Positions 19,378-27,999 of a stretch of DNA of 64,000 nt are shown here, piece after piece. The stretch is taken from positions 19,439 through 83,438 of the forward strand of contig JACZXQ010000018.1 in assembly GCA_022571515.1 (NCBI GenBank), given 5' to 3'. Position 1 is the first letter of the stretch, and the number at the start of each line of letters is the position of its first letter. Both the position numbers and the translations under genes were made by a program. The stretch is from Gemmatimonadota bacterium. GTDB taxonomy: Bacteria; Gemmatimonadota; Gemmatimonadetes; Longimicrobiales; Gaopeijiaceae. The notes beneath the pieces are model-generated. The model made no database searches and had not been told where the DNA came from. It saw only the letters and a list, made by a program, of their open reading frames with translations.

Positions 19378-20864
19378 CGTCGGTGAAGAGATTCCTTGGG
19401 GCGGCGCTGATCCTCCCCGTTCTGGTTGCCTGCACGGAGGGCGAGGCGGACGAAAGACCCTCGGTTCCCTCCGCGCCGGTGGAGTTGGGTAATCTGATCA
19501 TAATGGCGGAGGCGACCGGGTCCGTGGAGCCGATCAGGCGCGTCGAGGTGAAGTCGAAGGCCTCCGGCGAGATCCTGCGCCTGTATGTCGATGTCGGCGA
19601 CCGCGTAGAGCCCGGGGCGTTGCTGGCCAATATCGATCCTCGTGACGTTCGCAACGGCTTCGAGCAGGCGGAGGCCGACCTCGATGTCGCGAAGGCTCGG
19701 CTGGAGATCTCGCTGGCCCAGTTTACGCGGGCTGAGGACCTCATCGCCGCGGACGTGATCACGACCCAGGAGTTGGAAACGCGTAAGCTGGATTACGCCA
19801 ACGCCCGGGCGGCGCTGGTACGGGCGGAGGCCAACTTTGAATTGAATGAGCTCAGGCTTTCGGACGTGACGATCCGGGCTCCCATGGCCGGCACGATCAT
19901 CCAGCGTTCGGTGGAGGAGGGTATGGTGATCCAGTCGGCGTCGCAGAACGTCTCGGGCGGCACCACACTGATGATCATGGCCAACCTGGACGACATGCAG
20001 GTCCGCACGCTCGTCGACGAGACCGACATGGGCGAGATTCGCAAGGGCATGGAAGCGACGGTGCACGTCGAGGCCTTCCCCGATCGGACGTTCACAGGTG
20101 TCGTAGACAAGATCGAGCCACAGGCTGTCGTGCAGCAGAACGTGACCATGTTCCCCGTGATCGTGCTGCTGGGCAACGCCGATGGGCTGCTCAGGCCGGG
20201 CATGAACGCCGAGGTCGAGATCCTGATCGCCCAGGCGCCCAACGTCGTCCTGGTGCCCAACAACGCGGTCGTGAAACCGCAGGACGCGGTGCCGGCCGCC
20301 ATGGTGTTGGGACTCGACCCCGAGGACTTCGACTTCAGGAGCATGTTGCCGCAGCGCGGTGGTCGCAGGGGGGATTTCGCGGGCCGGGGAGGTGGAGGGA
20401 GAGACGGTGCGGGAGCTCGCGGCGAGGGTGGCGCCCGCAGAGACAACGCCGACGGAAATCGGCGGGGCGGCAATGGTGGTGGCCGACCCGGCAATGCCCG
20501 TCTCGACTCACTTCGTGCGCTCGTGGAGTCGGGTGAGATCTCCCAGGACTCGCTCCAGACGCTCATGCGGGGCGGACGCCGTGGCGGCCCTGGCGCCGCC
20601 GGCGCGAGTCGAATCGAGGGCAGGCAGGCATTGGTATTCCTGATTGCCGAGGATGGCACGATCGAGCCTCGCGCGATCACGGTAGGCCTGAGCGACTGGG
20701 ACCGGTCGCAGGTCTTGAGCGGACTGGAGGGAGGTGAACAGGTCGCGCTCATCGGCGCCGCGCAGCTACAACGGTCGCAGCAGGAGTTCCTGGAGCGAAT
20801 ACGCTCGCGCGCCGGCGGCCCGTTCAGTGGAAGTGGTGGACGGGGACGGGGACGGGGCAGATAG
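19374..20864 (+). CDS. Periplasmic adaptor (MacA/RND-type) lipoprotein with Gly/Arg-rich insert
   Basis: 496 residues. The N-terminus carries a lipobox-like VLVAC, so it is probably a lipoprotein. Biotinyl-lipoyl half motifs ([20 protein letters not shown] and [20 protein letters not shown]) flank a helical hairpin, followed by beta-barrel and membrane-proximal domains. Unusually, residues about 325-416 form an Arg/Gly/Ala-rich insertion between the barrel and the last strands. It sits between the ATPase and permease genes and should join them to TolC. Confidence 0.88.
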
Positions 20865-22085
20865 ATGCTCGCGCTCGAAATCTTCATGGTGGCTCTGGGC
20901 GCCATCCGGGCCAACCTGATGCGCTCGGCGCTCACCACGCTGGGCATCGTGATCGGCGTGTCTGCGGTGATTGCCATGGTGGCTCTGGGAGAGGGCGCCC
21001 AACGGCAGGTCCAGGAGCAGATAGAGCGTATGGGCACCAACGTGCTCACAATCCGCGGGGGCCAGCGATTCTTCGGCGGTGTGTCTACCGGTGACTCACA
21101 GGACCTCACGGTGAAAGACGCCGAAGCTCTACGCGACAAACCGGGTGGGGTCCTGACGATCTCGCCGGAGGTCAGTTCGCGCGTGCAGCTCGCCTACCTT
21201 CGCTGGAACTCCAGCAACGACGTCAAGGGAGTCTGGCCCGAGTACTTCGGCATCTACAACCACACGTTGGAGTACGGACGGTTTTTCACTCAGGGTGAGG
21301 TAAAAGGTCGCAGGCGGGTCGTGGTGCTCGGTCATGGCATTCCGGAAGAACTGGGCACTCCCGCCGAGATCCTGGTGGGTAACACGATTCAGATCAGCGG
21401 CCAGTCCTTCGAGGTAATCGGGATTCTGGCGGAAAAGGGCGAGACCTCTTTCTACTTCCGGCCGGACGCCTGGGCTTTCATTCCCACCAGTACCGCGCAG
21501 TTCCGCGTGTTCGGGGGACGTGGCCGGCGGCTATCGAGCATCTACGCTCAAGTGCCCAGTGCCGAGTTCATGGACCAGGCGTTCGCCGATATCGACCAGG
21601 TGCTGCGGCGCGAGCACAGGATCCGGCCGGGCGAGGATGTCGACTTCAGTATCAGGAACTCCAGCGACCTTGTGGCCACGTTCAACGAGACCACGCAGAC
21701 GTTCACGCTGCTGCTGGCAGGCATCGCGGGCATAAGCCTTCTTGTCGGCGGGATTGGCATCATGAACATCATGCTCGTGAGCGTCACCGAGCGCACCCGG
21801 GAGATCGGCATACGAAAGGCGCTCGGAGCGACCCGCCGCGCGATCATGCTCCAGTTCCTGATCGAGGCGCTCGTGTTATGTGCGCTCGGGGGCCTTCTGG
21901 GGGTGATCGCTGGATTCGCCGGGGCCCGCCTGATGACCGAGGTGGCGAACTGGCAGACGGTCGTTGCGCCCTCTGCGGTCATTATGGCGCTCGGATTCTC
22001 AGTAGGGATTGGGCTGTTCTTTGGAATCTGGCCCGCCCGCCGCGCTGCCAGGATGGATCCGATCGACGCCCTGAGGTACGAGTAG
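20865..22085 (+). CDS. MacB-like FtsX-family ABC permease
   Basis: 406 residues with N-terminal span and MacB-type core opening (ALTTLGIVIGVSAVIAMVAL), a large periplasmic domain (about 45-275), then three C-terminal spans typical of FtsX domains (LLLAGIAGISLLVGGIGIMN, the conserved EIGIRKALGATRRAIM turn, and two more). It lacks an ATPase domain, which is encoded separately at 18670. Last gene of the efflux operon; only 11 bp separates its stop from a convergent PDZ gene. Confidence 0.94.
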   Translation: MLALEIFMVALGAIRANLMRSALTTLGIVIGVSAVIAMVALGEGAQRQVQEQIERMGTNVLTIRGGQRFFGGVSTGDSQDLTVKDAEALRDKPGGVLTISPEVSSRVQLAYLRWNSSNDVKGVWPEYFGIYNHTLEYGRFFTQGEVKGRRRVVVLGHGIPEELGTPAEILVGNTIQISGQSFEVIGILAEKGETSFYFRPDAWAFIPTSTAQFRVFGGRGRRLSSIYAQVPSAEFMDQAFADIDQVLRREHRIRPGEDVDFSIRNSSDLVATFNETTQTFTLLLAGIAGISLLVGGIGIMNIMLVSVTERTREIGIRKALGATRRAIMLQFLIEALVLCALGGLLGVIAGFAGARLMTEVANWQTVVAPSAVIMALGFSVGIGLFFGIWPARRAARMDPIDALRYE

Positions 22086-22096
22086 GGGGGAGTCCC

Positions 22097-23521
22097 CTAG
22101 CGCGGCAGCGTCAGTCGAACACGATTGCCGTTTCGAACCACGGTGATGGTGGTTTCGCCGCGCCGCCCGGACGTGGCGAGCGCGGCGCGCAGTTCGTTCA
22201 TCGAACCGACATCTATGCGATCGACCTGGATGATCACGTCCCCGGGCGTGAGATTGGCTTGTGCGGCCAACGACCCTCTGAGCACGTCCATTACGAGCAC
22301 CCCGTCCCGCACCTCAAAATACTCGGCGAGGCCTGCGTTGAGATTCGCTAGCTGCGCACCCGCCACGAAGTTCCGTCCCACCAGGCGTGCGGAGAACGTG
22401 GACGTACGTGACGCCGGAAGAGCCGGGAAAACCGCCACCGGCGCCCGCTCGCGCAGGGTGATGCCTTGGTCCTCTCGCTCATCGTTACCGATCTTCCTGA
22501 GGCGGCCGGTGAGCGTACTGATCTCGGACTCCAGCCGGACCCCCTCGATGCGGAGGTGGATGAGCTCGTCGTCGCGAACGGTGGCTTCTCCGGTTGTTTC
22601 TGCTTCCCGGGCCTGCCGCAACCGCAACACCGCCAACACTTCCTGCCGCCGTCGCTGGGCAGCCCCGTTCTGTGCGAGCTTCACCTGAATGTCCACCAGG
22701 ACCGTCTTGACCGACTCGGCCTCGGGCGTGGTGAGCACGTAAAACTCGAACGGAAGGGCGGCAGCCGACTCGATCATCTCGGAAGGGGACGCCGTGCGCG
22801 GACTCGAAAGAACCAGCACTCGCTGGGATGCCTCTCGGCGCTCATCGGATTCCGGGCCAAAGGTGAACCTGAAACCGGAAGAATCCGCAACGACGGCAAA
22901 CCCCGACCCGGTCCAGCCCACGCCCTCGCTCACGGCCCGCCCGATGCGCTCGATAATCGAGACCTGCGTTCGGGAGGTCGAGTCGCCGTTGACCACGATC
23001 GTGAAACCGGGTTCGTTCTCGTAGCGGTCTCGTACGGCGGCGATCCGGGCCGTGATCGAGTTCTGCACCGCCTCCCACCCATAGGAGTACCCTCCCGAAC
23101 CCTCGGCCGACGGGTGGCGGGCGGGAGCGCTGGCGGGTCGCAGTCCGACGTGAACCACCACATCAAGGGGGTGCCCGTCACGCTGGACGGAAAAGCGGAT
23201 GTCGTCGCCGGGCGTCAGTCGCGATGTCAGGCGATCCCACCCCCGCAAAGTGAGTCTGCGTCCGTCCACCCGGTAGATGGTGTCACCGGGCAGGAGCCCC
23301 GCGACATCCGCTGGGCTACCGGCGAGCGTCGCGGCGATGATGATGAAGACCGTTTCTCTGCCGTCCCTGATGCTCGCGTCGATGCTCGTACTGATCCCGA
23401 ACCAGCCCCTGCCGGCCGACTGCGATCGGCGGACGCCAAAGCCCTGGGCATCCACAGAGGTCGCCAGGAAGGCGAGCGCGAGAAGGCCTGGCGTCAGGCC
23501 ACGGAACAGGGACTTGAACAT
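22097..23521 (-). CDS. Exported protein with two PDZ domains
   Basis: 474 residues with a signal peptide ending near DAQG. A PDZ-like domain lies at about 38-128 (AGLLPGDTIYRVDGRRLT) and another at about 392-474 (ANLTPGDVIIQVDRIDVGSM). The middle 200 residues are helical and charged with no protease triad, so this looks like a non-catalytic PDZ scaffold. It is the third gene of the minus-strand sigma/anti-sigma operon, 2 bp after the anti-sigma stop, and may be part of the stress-sensing chain. That link is inferred. Confidence 0.8.
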   Translation of the reverse strand: MFKSLFRGLTPGLLALAFLATSVDAQGFGVRRSQSAGRGWFGISTSIDASIRDGRETVFIIIAATLAGSPADVAGLLPGDTIYRVDGRRLTLRGWDRLTSRLTPGDDIRFSVQRDGHPLDVVVHVGLRPASAPARHPSAEGSGGYSYGWEAVQNSITARIAAVRDRYENEPGFTIVVNGDSTSRTQVSIIERIGRAVSEGVGWTGSGFAVVADSSGFRFTFGPESDERREASQRVLVLSSPRTASPSEMIESAAALPFEFYVLTTPEAESVKTVLVDIQVKLAQNGAAQRRRQEVLAVLRLRQAREAETTGEATVRDDELIHLRIEGVRLESEISTLTGRLRKIGNDEREDQGITLRERAPVAVFPALPASRTSTFSARLVGRNFVAGAQLANLNAGLAEYFEVRDGVLVMDVLRGSLAAQANLTPGDVIIQVDRIDVGSMNELRAALATSGRRGETTITVVRNGNRVRLTLPR

Positions 23522-23523
23522 GC

Positions 23524-24189
23524 TCAGAACCAGCCACCGTCCCGCGTGGACGAAATCTGCCGCAGCATATGCTCACGCTCGGCGAGTGTATTGACCAGCA
23601 ATCCGTTGAAGAAGGGATCGGATGGTGCGATGCGTACCGCTTCTTGCGTTGCTGCGAGCAGGGCGTCGAGCGTTGCCGCGCGGCCAAGAAGCTCGCCGTA
23701 ATTCCGCGTGCGCCCACCGCGCTCGATTTGTCCGTACTGGACCAGCGCGAGCTGGTAGGCCTGCTCCGCGCTATACACGGCCTCAGCGGCGTCCTCCACC
23801 GACTGGGGTACACTCGCCAGCCGGGCATCGGCCGTGTCCTCTAAGGCTGTCTGTACATCTCCGGACATCGCCGCGCCGAAACTGGTGCCGCCGAGGAACA
23901 GAATCACTGCTGCCGCCGCCTGCATCCATCCGGTGCGGAAGAGCACGCTGAAGCCCTTGGAGCGGATTCCGCCACCGACCAGGCCCTCGGACATCAAGCG
24001 CGCCTCGAGTCCCACCCAATCCCCGGGCGGCGGTCTCAGGTCCGGCAAGGACCCGAGTGCCTCGGTCTGCTGGCGAAGATCGCGAAGCTCCAGCGCGCAC
24101 ACGGTGCACGAAGAGAGGTGTTCGCGCTGCGCCGGATTCGGCCGCTCATCCACCAAGCGGGCCAGCGTCTCGTTCGTCAAATGCTCCAT
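23524..24189 (-). CDS. Zinc-finger anti-sigma factor
   Basis: 221 residues. The N-terminal ZAS motif is His24-x3-Cys28-x2-Cys31 (HLSSCTVC), the hallmark of anti-sigma domains that hold ECF factors. A membrane span follows at about 98-118 (WMQAAAAVILFLGGTSFGAA), then a periplasmic helical domain. The start overlaps the sigma gene by 13 bp on the same strand. Expected to sit in the inner membrane and release the sigma factor on an envelope signal. Confidence 0.88.
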   Translation of the reverse strand: MEHLTNETLARLVDERPNPAQREHLSSCTVCALELRDLRQQTEALGSLPDLRPPPGDWVGLEARLMSEGLVGGGIRSKGFSVLFRTGWMQAAAAVILFLGGTSFGAAMSGDVQTALEDTADARLASVPQSVEDAAEAVYSAEQAYQLALVQYGQIERGGRTRNYGELLGRAATLDALLAATQEAVRIAPSDPFFNGLLVNTLAEREHMLRQISSTRDGGWF

Positions 24190-24737
24190 GCTTCTACTTC
24201 CTTTTGGCCGTTGGGCGCCGTGAGCGCCTGCAGCAGGGTCCTCATCTTGCCTCTTGCTTTGAAGAGCTGGGATTTCGACGTACCCGGCGCCACTCCCAGC
24301 AACTCACCGATCTCGTCATGCGTATAGCCCTCCACGTCGTGGAGGATCAGCACCTTTCGCATCCTAACGGGCAACTGATCCAGCGCCCGCTCCAGCCGGT
24401 CGCCCAAAAGCACGTCGCCGGACTTCGGGGTGATGGCGATCGTTTCGGGCATGGGGCCCTCGTGCTTCTGACGTGTTTCAGCCTTCCTGAGCGCCTGCAG
24501 CGCCGAGTTGACCGCGATTCGGTGCAGCCACGTGGAAAACCGTGCGTCGCCCCGGAACGTCGGGAGGGCCCGTATGGCCCTGATCCACGCCTCCTGGGCA
24601 TAGTCCTGGGCCAGATCGTCGTCACCCGCGATACGTCGTACCACGGCGTAAACCCGGGGGGCATAGCGCTCGTATAACGAACGGATCGCTGGCCCGTCGC
24701 CCTGACAGGCTCTTCTTATGAGTTTCGCTTCGGTCAT
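24177..24737 (-). CDS. ECF RNA polymerase sigma factor (PDZ operon)
   Basis: 186 residues from the ATG giving MTEAKLIRRACQG; the longer frame to 24836 adds an N-terminus atypical for the family. Region 2 is seen in DLAQDYAQEAWIRAI and FSTWLHRIAVNSALQALRK; region 4 in LDQLPVRMRKVLILHDVEGY and EIGELLGVAPGTSKSQLFKA. Heads the sigma, anti-sigma, PDZ operon. Its upstream region (to 24967, shared with thrC) contains an imperfect palindrome around 24800-24815 that could be an operator, but no firm promoter. Confidence 0.93.
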   Translation of the reverse strand: MTEAKLIRRACQGDGPAIRSLYERYAPRVYAVVRRIAGDDDLAQDYAQEAWIRAIRALPTFRGDARFSTWLHRIAVNSALQALRKAETRQKHEGPMPETIAITPKSGDVLLGDRLERALDQLPVRMRKVLILHDVEGYTHDEIGELLGVAPGTSKSQLFKARGKMRTLLQALTAPNGQKEVEAWSI

Positions 24738-24967
24738 TCTACGTTGGCTCGAGTCACCTTCTCGGATGCCCAAACCCCAAACAGGGTTGCCCCTACTACT
24801 GGTGTAGTGGTCGTAGCCTTCCGCAGGTCTATGCAAGATAAGAAGCTCAGGGGGTAGGCGTCAGCGCCGTGGGGTTGGGGAGGTTGGGCCAGGGGCCTAT
24901 TGTTCTGTTGCCCGGGCACATGTGTAACGGGCGGGATGTTGCGTCAAGACGATCCATAGGAAGGCCG

Positions 24968-26155
24968 ATGACCGATTCTCCGAGGCTCCCCGGAGCGACC
25001 CACCTCGAATGCACCCAAACGGGTGAACACGCCGAGAGTGAGACGCTCCAGACCCTTTCTCCAGCGGGTAAGCCCTATTTCGCCTGCTACGACCTAGATG
25101 CGATCAAGACCGAATTCACGCCCGGCAACCTTCTCGGGCGCAGCGCGGATCTGTGGCGTTACGAGGAAGTCCTACCGGTTCGTGACCCGGCGTGCCAGAT
25201 CAAGCTCGGGGAAGGATGGACGCCACTGCTGGACGTACCGAACGTCGCTCTCCGCATGGGCGTAGGGCGGGTGTGGATCAAGGACGAGGGGCAGAATCCT
25301 ACCGGAAGCTTCAAGGCACGGGGCCTTTGTCTGGCGGTGTCTCGCGCCAAGGAGTTGGGCGCCAAGGAGTTGGCCCTACCCTCGGCGGGCAACGCGGGCA
25401 GTGCCGCCGCTGCCTATGGGGCTGCCGCCGGTCTGCCGGTACACGTCGTGGTCCCAACCGACACGCCGGCGCCGATCATCGAGGAGATCCGTGCCCTAGG
25501 GGCTGACCTCCAACTGCTCGATGGCCTCATCACGGATTGTGGCAAGGTGGTCCGAAAGGGAGTGGAGGAGCACGGCTGGTTCGACCTCTCGACCCTGAAG
25601 GAGCCCTACCGCGTAGAGGGCAAGAAAACCATGGGGTACGAGATCTTCGAGCAGCTCGGGGGTCGCCTTCCTGACGCGATCCTTTATCCCACCGGAGGCG
25701 GGACGGGCCTGATCGGGATGTGGAAAGCGTTCGACGAGATGCAGGCCTTGGGCTGGATTTCTGATGAACGGCCGAAGATGTTCTCTGTCCAGGCGTCGGG
25801 ATGCGCGCCCATCGTGCGGGCGTGGGAGGCCGGCAAGGATGAAGCGGAGCCGTGGACAGACTCGGCGACCTATGCGGCGGGGCTTCGCGTGCCGCAGGCG
25901 GTGGGTGACTTTCTCATCCTCGATGCAGTACGCCAATCCGGGGGAGCAGCCGTGGCCGTGAGCGATTCCGAAATGCACGAATGGGTTCACCTGTTGGGAG
26001 CGGATACGGGAGTGTTCGTGTGCCCGGAGGGAGGCGCCGTGGCTGCCGCTGTGTCCCGGCTTCTCGAGCGGGGATTCCTGTTGCCTCAGGATGAAGTCGT
26101 GCTCTTCAACACCGGAAGCGGCCTCAAGTACGTTGGAATGACGCCGCTGTCATGA
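24968..26155 (+). CDS. thrC: Threonine synthase
   Basis: 395-residue PLP enzyme converting O-phosphohomoserine to threonine. The PLP Lys is Lys116 in GSFKARG; the SAGNAGSAAAAY loop and the phosphate-binding PTGGGTGLIGMW loop are present, and the N-terminal DLWRYEEVLPV segment is family-typical. ATG 24968 has GGAAGGCC upstream; the frame to 24869 adds unconvincing residues. No other threonine-branch genes are nearby. A small membrane-protein gene overlaps the end by 4 bp. Confidence 0.93.
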   Translation: MTDSPRLPGATHLECTQTGEHAESETLQTLSPAGKPYFACYDLDAIKTEFTPGNLLGRSADLWRYEEVLPVRDPACQIKLGEGWTPLLDVPNVALRMGVGRVWIKDEGQNPTGSFKARGLCLAVSRAKELGAKELALPSAGNAGSAAAAYGAAAGLPVHVVVPTDTPAPIIEEIRALGADLQLLDGLITDCGKVVRKGVEEHGWFDLSTLKEPYRVEGKKTMGYEIFEQLGGRLPDAILYPTGGGTGLIGMWKAFDEMQALGWISDERPKMFSVQASGCAPIVRAWEAGKDEAEPWTDSATYAAGLRVPQAVGDFLILDAVRQSGGAAVAVSDSEMHEWVHLLGADTGVFVCPEGGAVAAAVSRLLERGFLLPQDEVVLFNTGSGLKYVGMTPLS

Positions 26156-26412
26156 TCGCCGGGGGTGTTTCTTTGGTGCTGGTTTGGTTCGGACTCGGGC
26201 TTCTGGCGGCGGTGGCTTGGTATTCGGTTCGATCCCGCCTCCGGGCTAGTATGCGCTCCCAGACCGTGGAGGTGGACGACGAGGCGATCGCCCAGATTCT
26301 CGAGGAGGGCGTGTTGGCCACCGACGAAGACGACCCGCTGGACCTCGAGCACATTCGACAAGAAGAAGAGAACTTCTGGAAAAAAACCTGGGACGAGGCC
26401 GAGGAACTGTAG
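26152..26412 (+). CDS. Small single-span membrane protein
   Basis: 86 residues: one N-terminal membrane helix (GVSLVLVWFGLGLLAAVAWY) and an acidic soluble tail (VEVDDEAIAQILEEGVL, then DPLDLEHIRQEEENFWKK). Its ATG overlaps the thrC stop (ATGA), so it is translationally coupled. No known family recognised. Codon use and coupling support it as a real gene. Confidence 0.65.
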   Translation: MIAGGVSLVLVWFGLGLLAAVAWYSVRSRLRASMRSQTVEVDDEAIAQILEEGVLATDEDDPLDLEHIRQEEENFWKKTWDEAEEL

Positions 26413-26425
26413 AGGCCTCGAGCCT

Positions 26426-26950
26426 TCAGTTCTGCCAGCGGTAGTAGAAACCCGGCAGAGGGATCAGACGCCCGCTCACAGGCGTATCGTCGTCGGGATC
26501 GGAGCGCTTCACGGCCAGGGCCTTGTTGATGCTGATGGCGCCGCCCAGAAAGTGATCGCCGGTGACGCGCCAGTCGAGTCCGACCGGCACCCTGAGCAAC
26601 AGCACCTTGCCACTGCTGGCTTCCTGCCTCCCGAGCACGCCCCAAAGCCCGGCGCCCACGAAGGGCCGAGCATCCCCCGCCCCGAAGTAGTGCTTTCCAA
26701 CCACAGAGACACTCACATCGTGGAACGTGAATGTGGCCACGTTTACATCGATGCTGTGATCGCCGGAACGGAACTCGACGGCAACGCCGAAAAGCCCGAT
26801 TCCGCCCAGCGTCACGCCGATCCGGATCTGGTTGGAATCGGAGCCGGACTGTGCAAGAGCCGAGCCCGGAATGCCGGCCGCGACGAGTGCCGACAACACG
26901 ATTTTCCGGAGCAGCTTGCGCGATCTGGGGTTTGGCGATGCGGTGCTCAT
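26426..26950 (-). CDS. Exported envelope protein, small beta-barrel-like
   Basis: 174 residues with a twin-region signal peptide (KIVLSALVAAGIPGSALAQ). The mature part alternates hydrophobic and polar residues and ends in an aromatic segment (LIPLPGFYYRWQN), as in small outer-membrane beta barrels. Function unknown. It is convergent with the thrC-linked small gene, 13 bp away. Confidence 0.62.
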   Translation of the reverse strand: MSTASPNPRSRKLLRKIVLSALVAAGIPGSALAQSGSDSNQIRIGVTLGGIGLFGVAVEFRSGDHSIDVNVATFTFHDVSVSVVGKHYFGAGDARPFVGAGLWGVLGRQEASSGKVLLLRVPVGLDWRVTGDHFLGGAISINKALAVKRSDPDDDTPVSGRLIPLPGFYYRWQN

Positions 26951-27066
26951 GGGCCGGGAGTATAGAAGAATCGGCTAGGCGGGGCTATCCTGCCGGTTCG
27001 GGTGCCGTGTGAGACCTGGTCTTGGCCGGCGGCACATCGTGGCACGAATCACGGAGGAGCGACAGC

Positions 27067-27996
27067 GTGACGCGAGGACGGCCGGTCGCCGGCCACAGAC
27101 TCCTGTGCCCGTGTGTGGCGTTCGGGCTGATCCTGGCGGCGGCGTGTGCTCCTCCGGACCGGCCCATCCAGCTCTTGCCTTCGGCGACCGCCGCTCTTGC
27201 AGCGCCCGACACCGCCAGGTCCCTACGGGTCAGCGAAGGGCTCCGATACCGCTTCTTGTGGATGCATGAGGGGCCTTGGGCCATTCACTTGCTGGAGATC
27301 GATCTCGGTCGCTGCGAGCTTGGGCTCAGCGTGCTCCGCGGCGCGGCATCGCCCTCCACCGGCCCTGGACTCGCACGCGTGTCAGAGATGGTGGAGCGGG
27401 CTGGTCCGTCGGTGCTGGCCGCGGTCAACGGCGATTTCTTCACCCCCGAGGGCTGGCCCCTGGGAACCGATATCTCCGCGGGCTCGGTGCGGCGAGCCCG
27501 GGCACGCCCTGCGCTCGCGTGGGCGCCGGGTGGCGATCCCTGGATCGGGTCGGCGGAGGTCGATGAGGACACGGTCCATGTTGGGCGCGCCGTGGCAGTC
27601 GGTGCACCGCCTGTAGAACTCGAAGTGATCGGTGGTTTTCCCGAACTGTTGGATGACGGCGGGCCGCTCGCCGACAACGAGGATGTGGCCCGATCCTCAT
27701 TCGCCACGACACGCCACCCCCGCACTGCGGTCGCCTTCGACGCGGATGCGCGGGTGATGTGGATGATCGTGGTCGATGGTCGGCAGGGTTCCTATTCGTC
27801 GGGGATGACGCTGGCCGAGCTCACCGAGGTGCTGCTTGCCCTCGGTGCCGACGAGGCCATCAACATGGATGGCGGCGGATCGTCGGTCATGGTAATCGGT
27901 CGACGCCCCACGAGCCGTCCCTCCGATGCCGAGGGCGAGCGCCGCGTAGCCAACGCGCTAGCGGTGACGCACGACCGGGGGCGCTGCGGCTCGTAA
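27067..27996 (+). CDS. Phosphodiester glycosidase (NAGPA-domain) lipoprotein
   Basis: 309 residues from GTG 27067, preceded by GGAGGAG. The leader ends in a lipobox (LILAAAC), so it is a probable lipoprotein. The core matches the NAGPA / exopolysaccharide phosphodiester glycosidase fold: AAVNGDFF, RHPRTAVAFDAD, and EAINMDGGGSSVMVI near the end, the family's signature. Members act on phosphodiester-linked sugars of envelope glycans; this one's substrate is unknown. Stops 3 bp before the end of the convergent TonB receptor gene. Confidence 0.85.
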   Translation: MTRGRPVAGHRLLCPCVAFGLILAAACAPPDRPIQLLPSATAALAAPDTARSLRVSEGLRYRFLWMHEGPWAIHLLEIDLGRCELGLSVLRGAASPSTGPGLARVSEMVERAGPSVLAAVNGDFFTPEGWPLGTDISAGSVRRARARPALAWAPGGDPWIGSAEVDEDTVHVGRAVAVGAPPVELEVIGGFPELLDDGGPLADNEDVARSSFATTRHPRTAVAFDADARVMWMIVVDGRQGSYSSGMTLAELTEVLLALGADEAINMDGGGSSVMVIGRRPTSRPSDAEGERRVANALAVTHDRGRCGS

Positions 27997-27999
27997 GTA

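Noticed and set aside
22466..23701. Plus-strand 411-residue open frame
   Set aside because: Antisense to the PDZ and anti-sigma genes, both of which have clear domains; no ribosome-binding site or family pattern.
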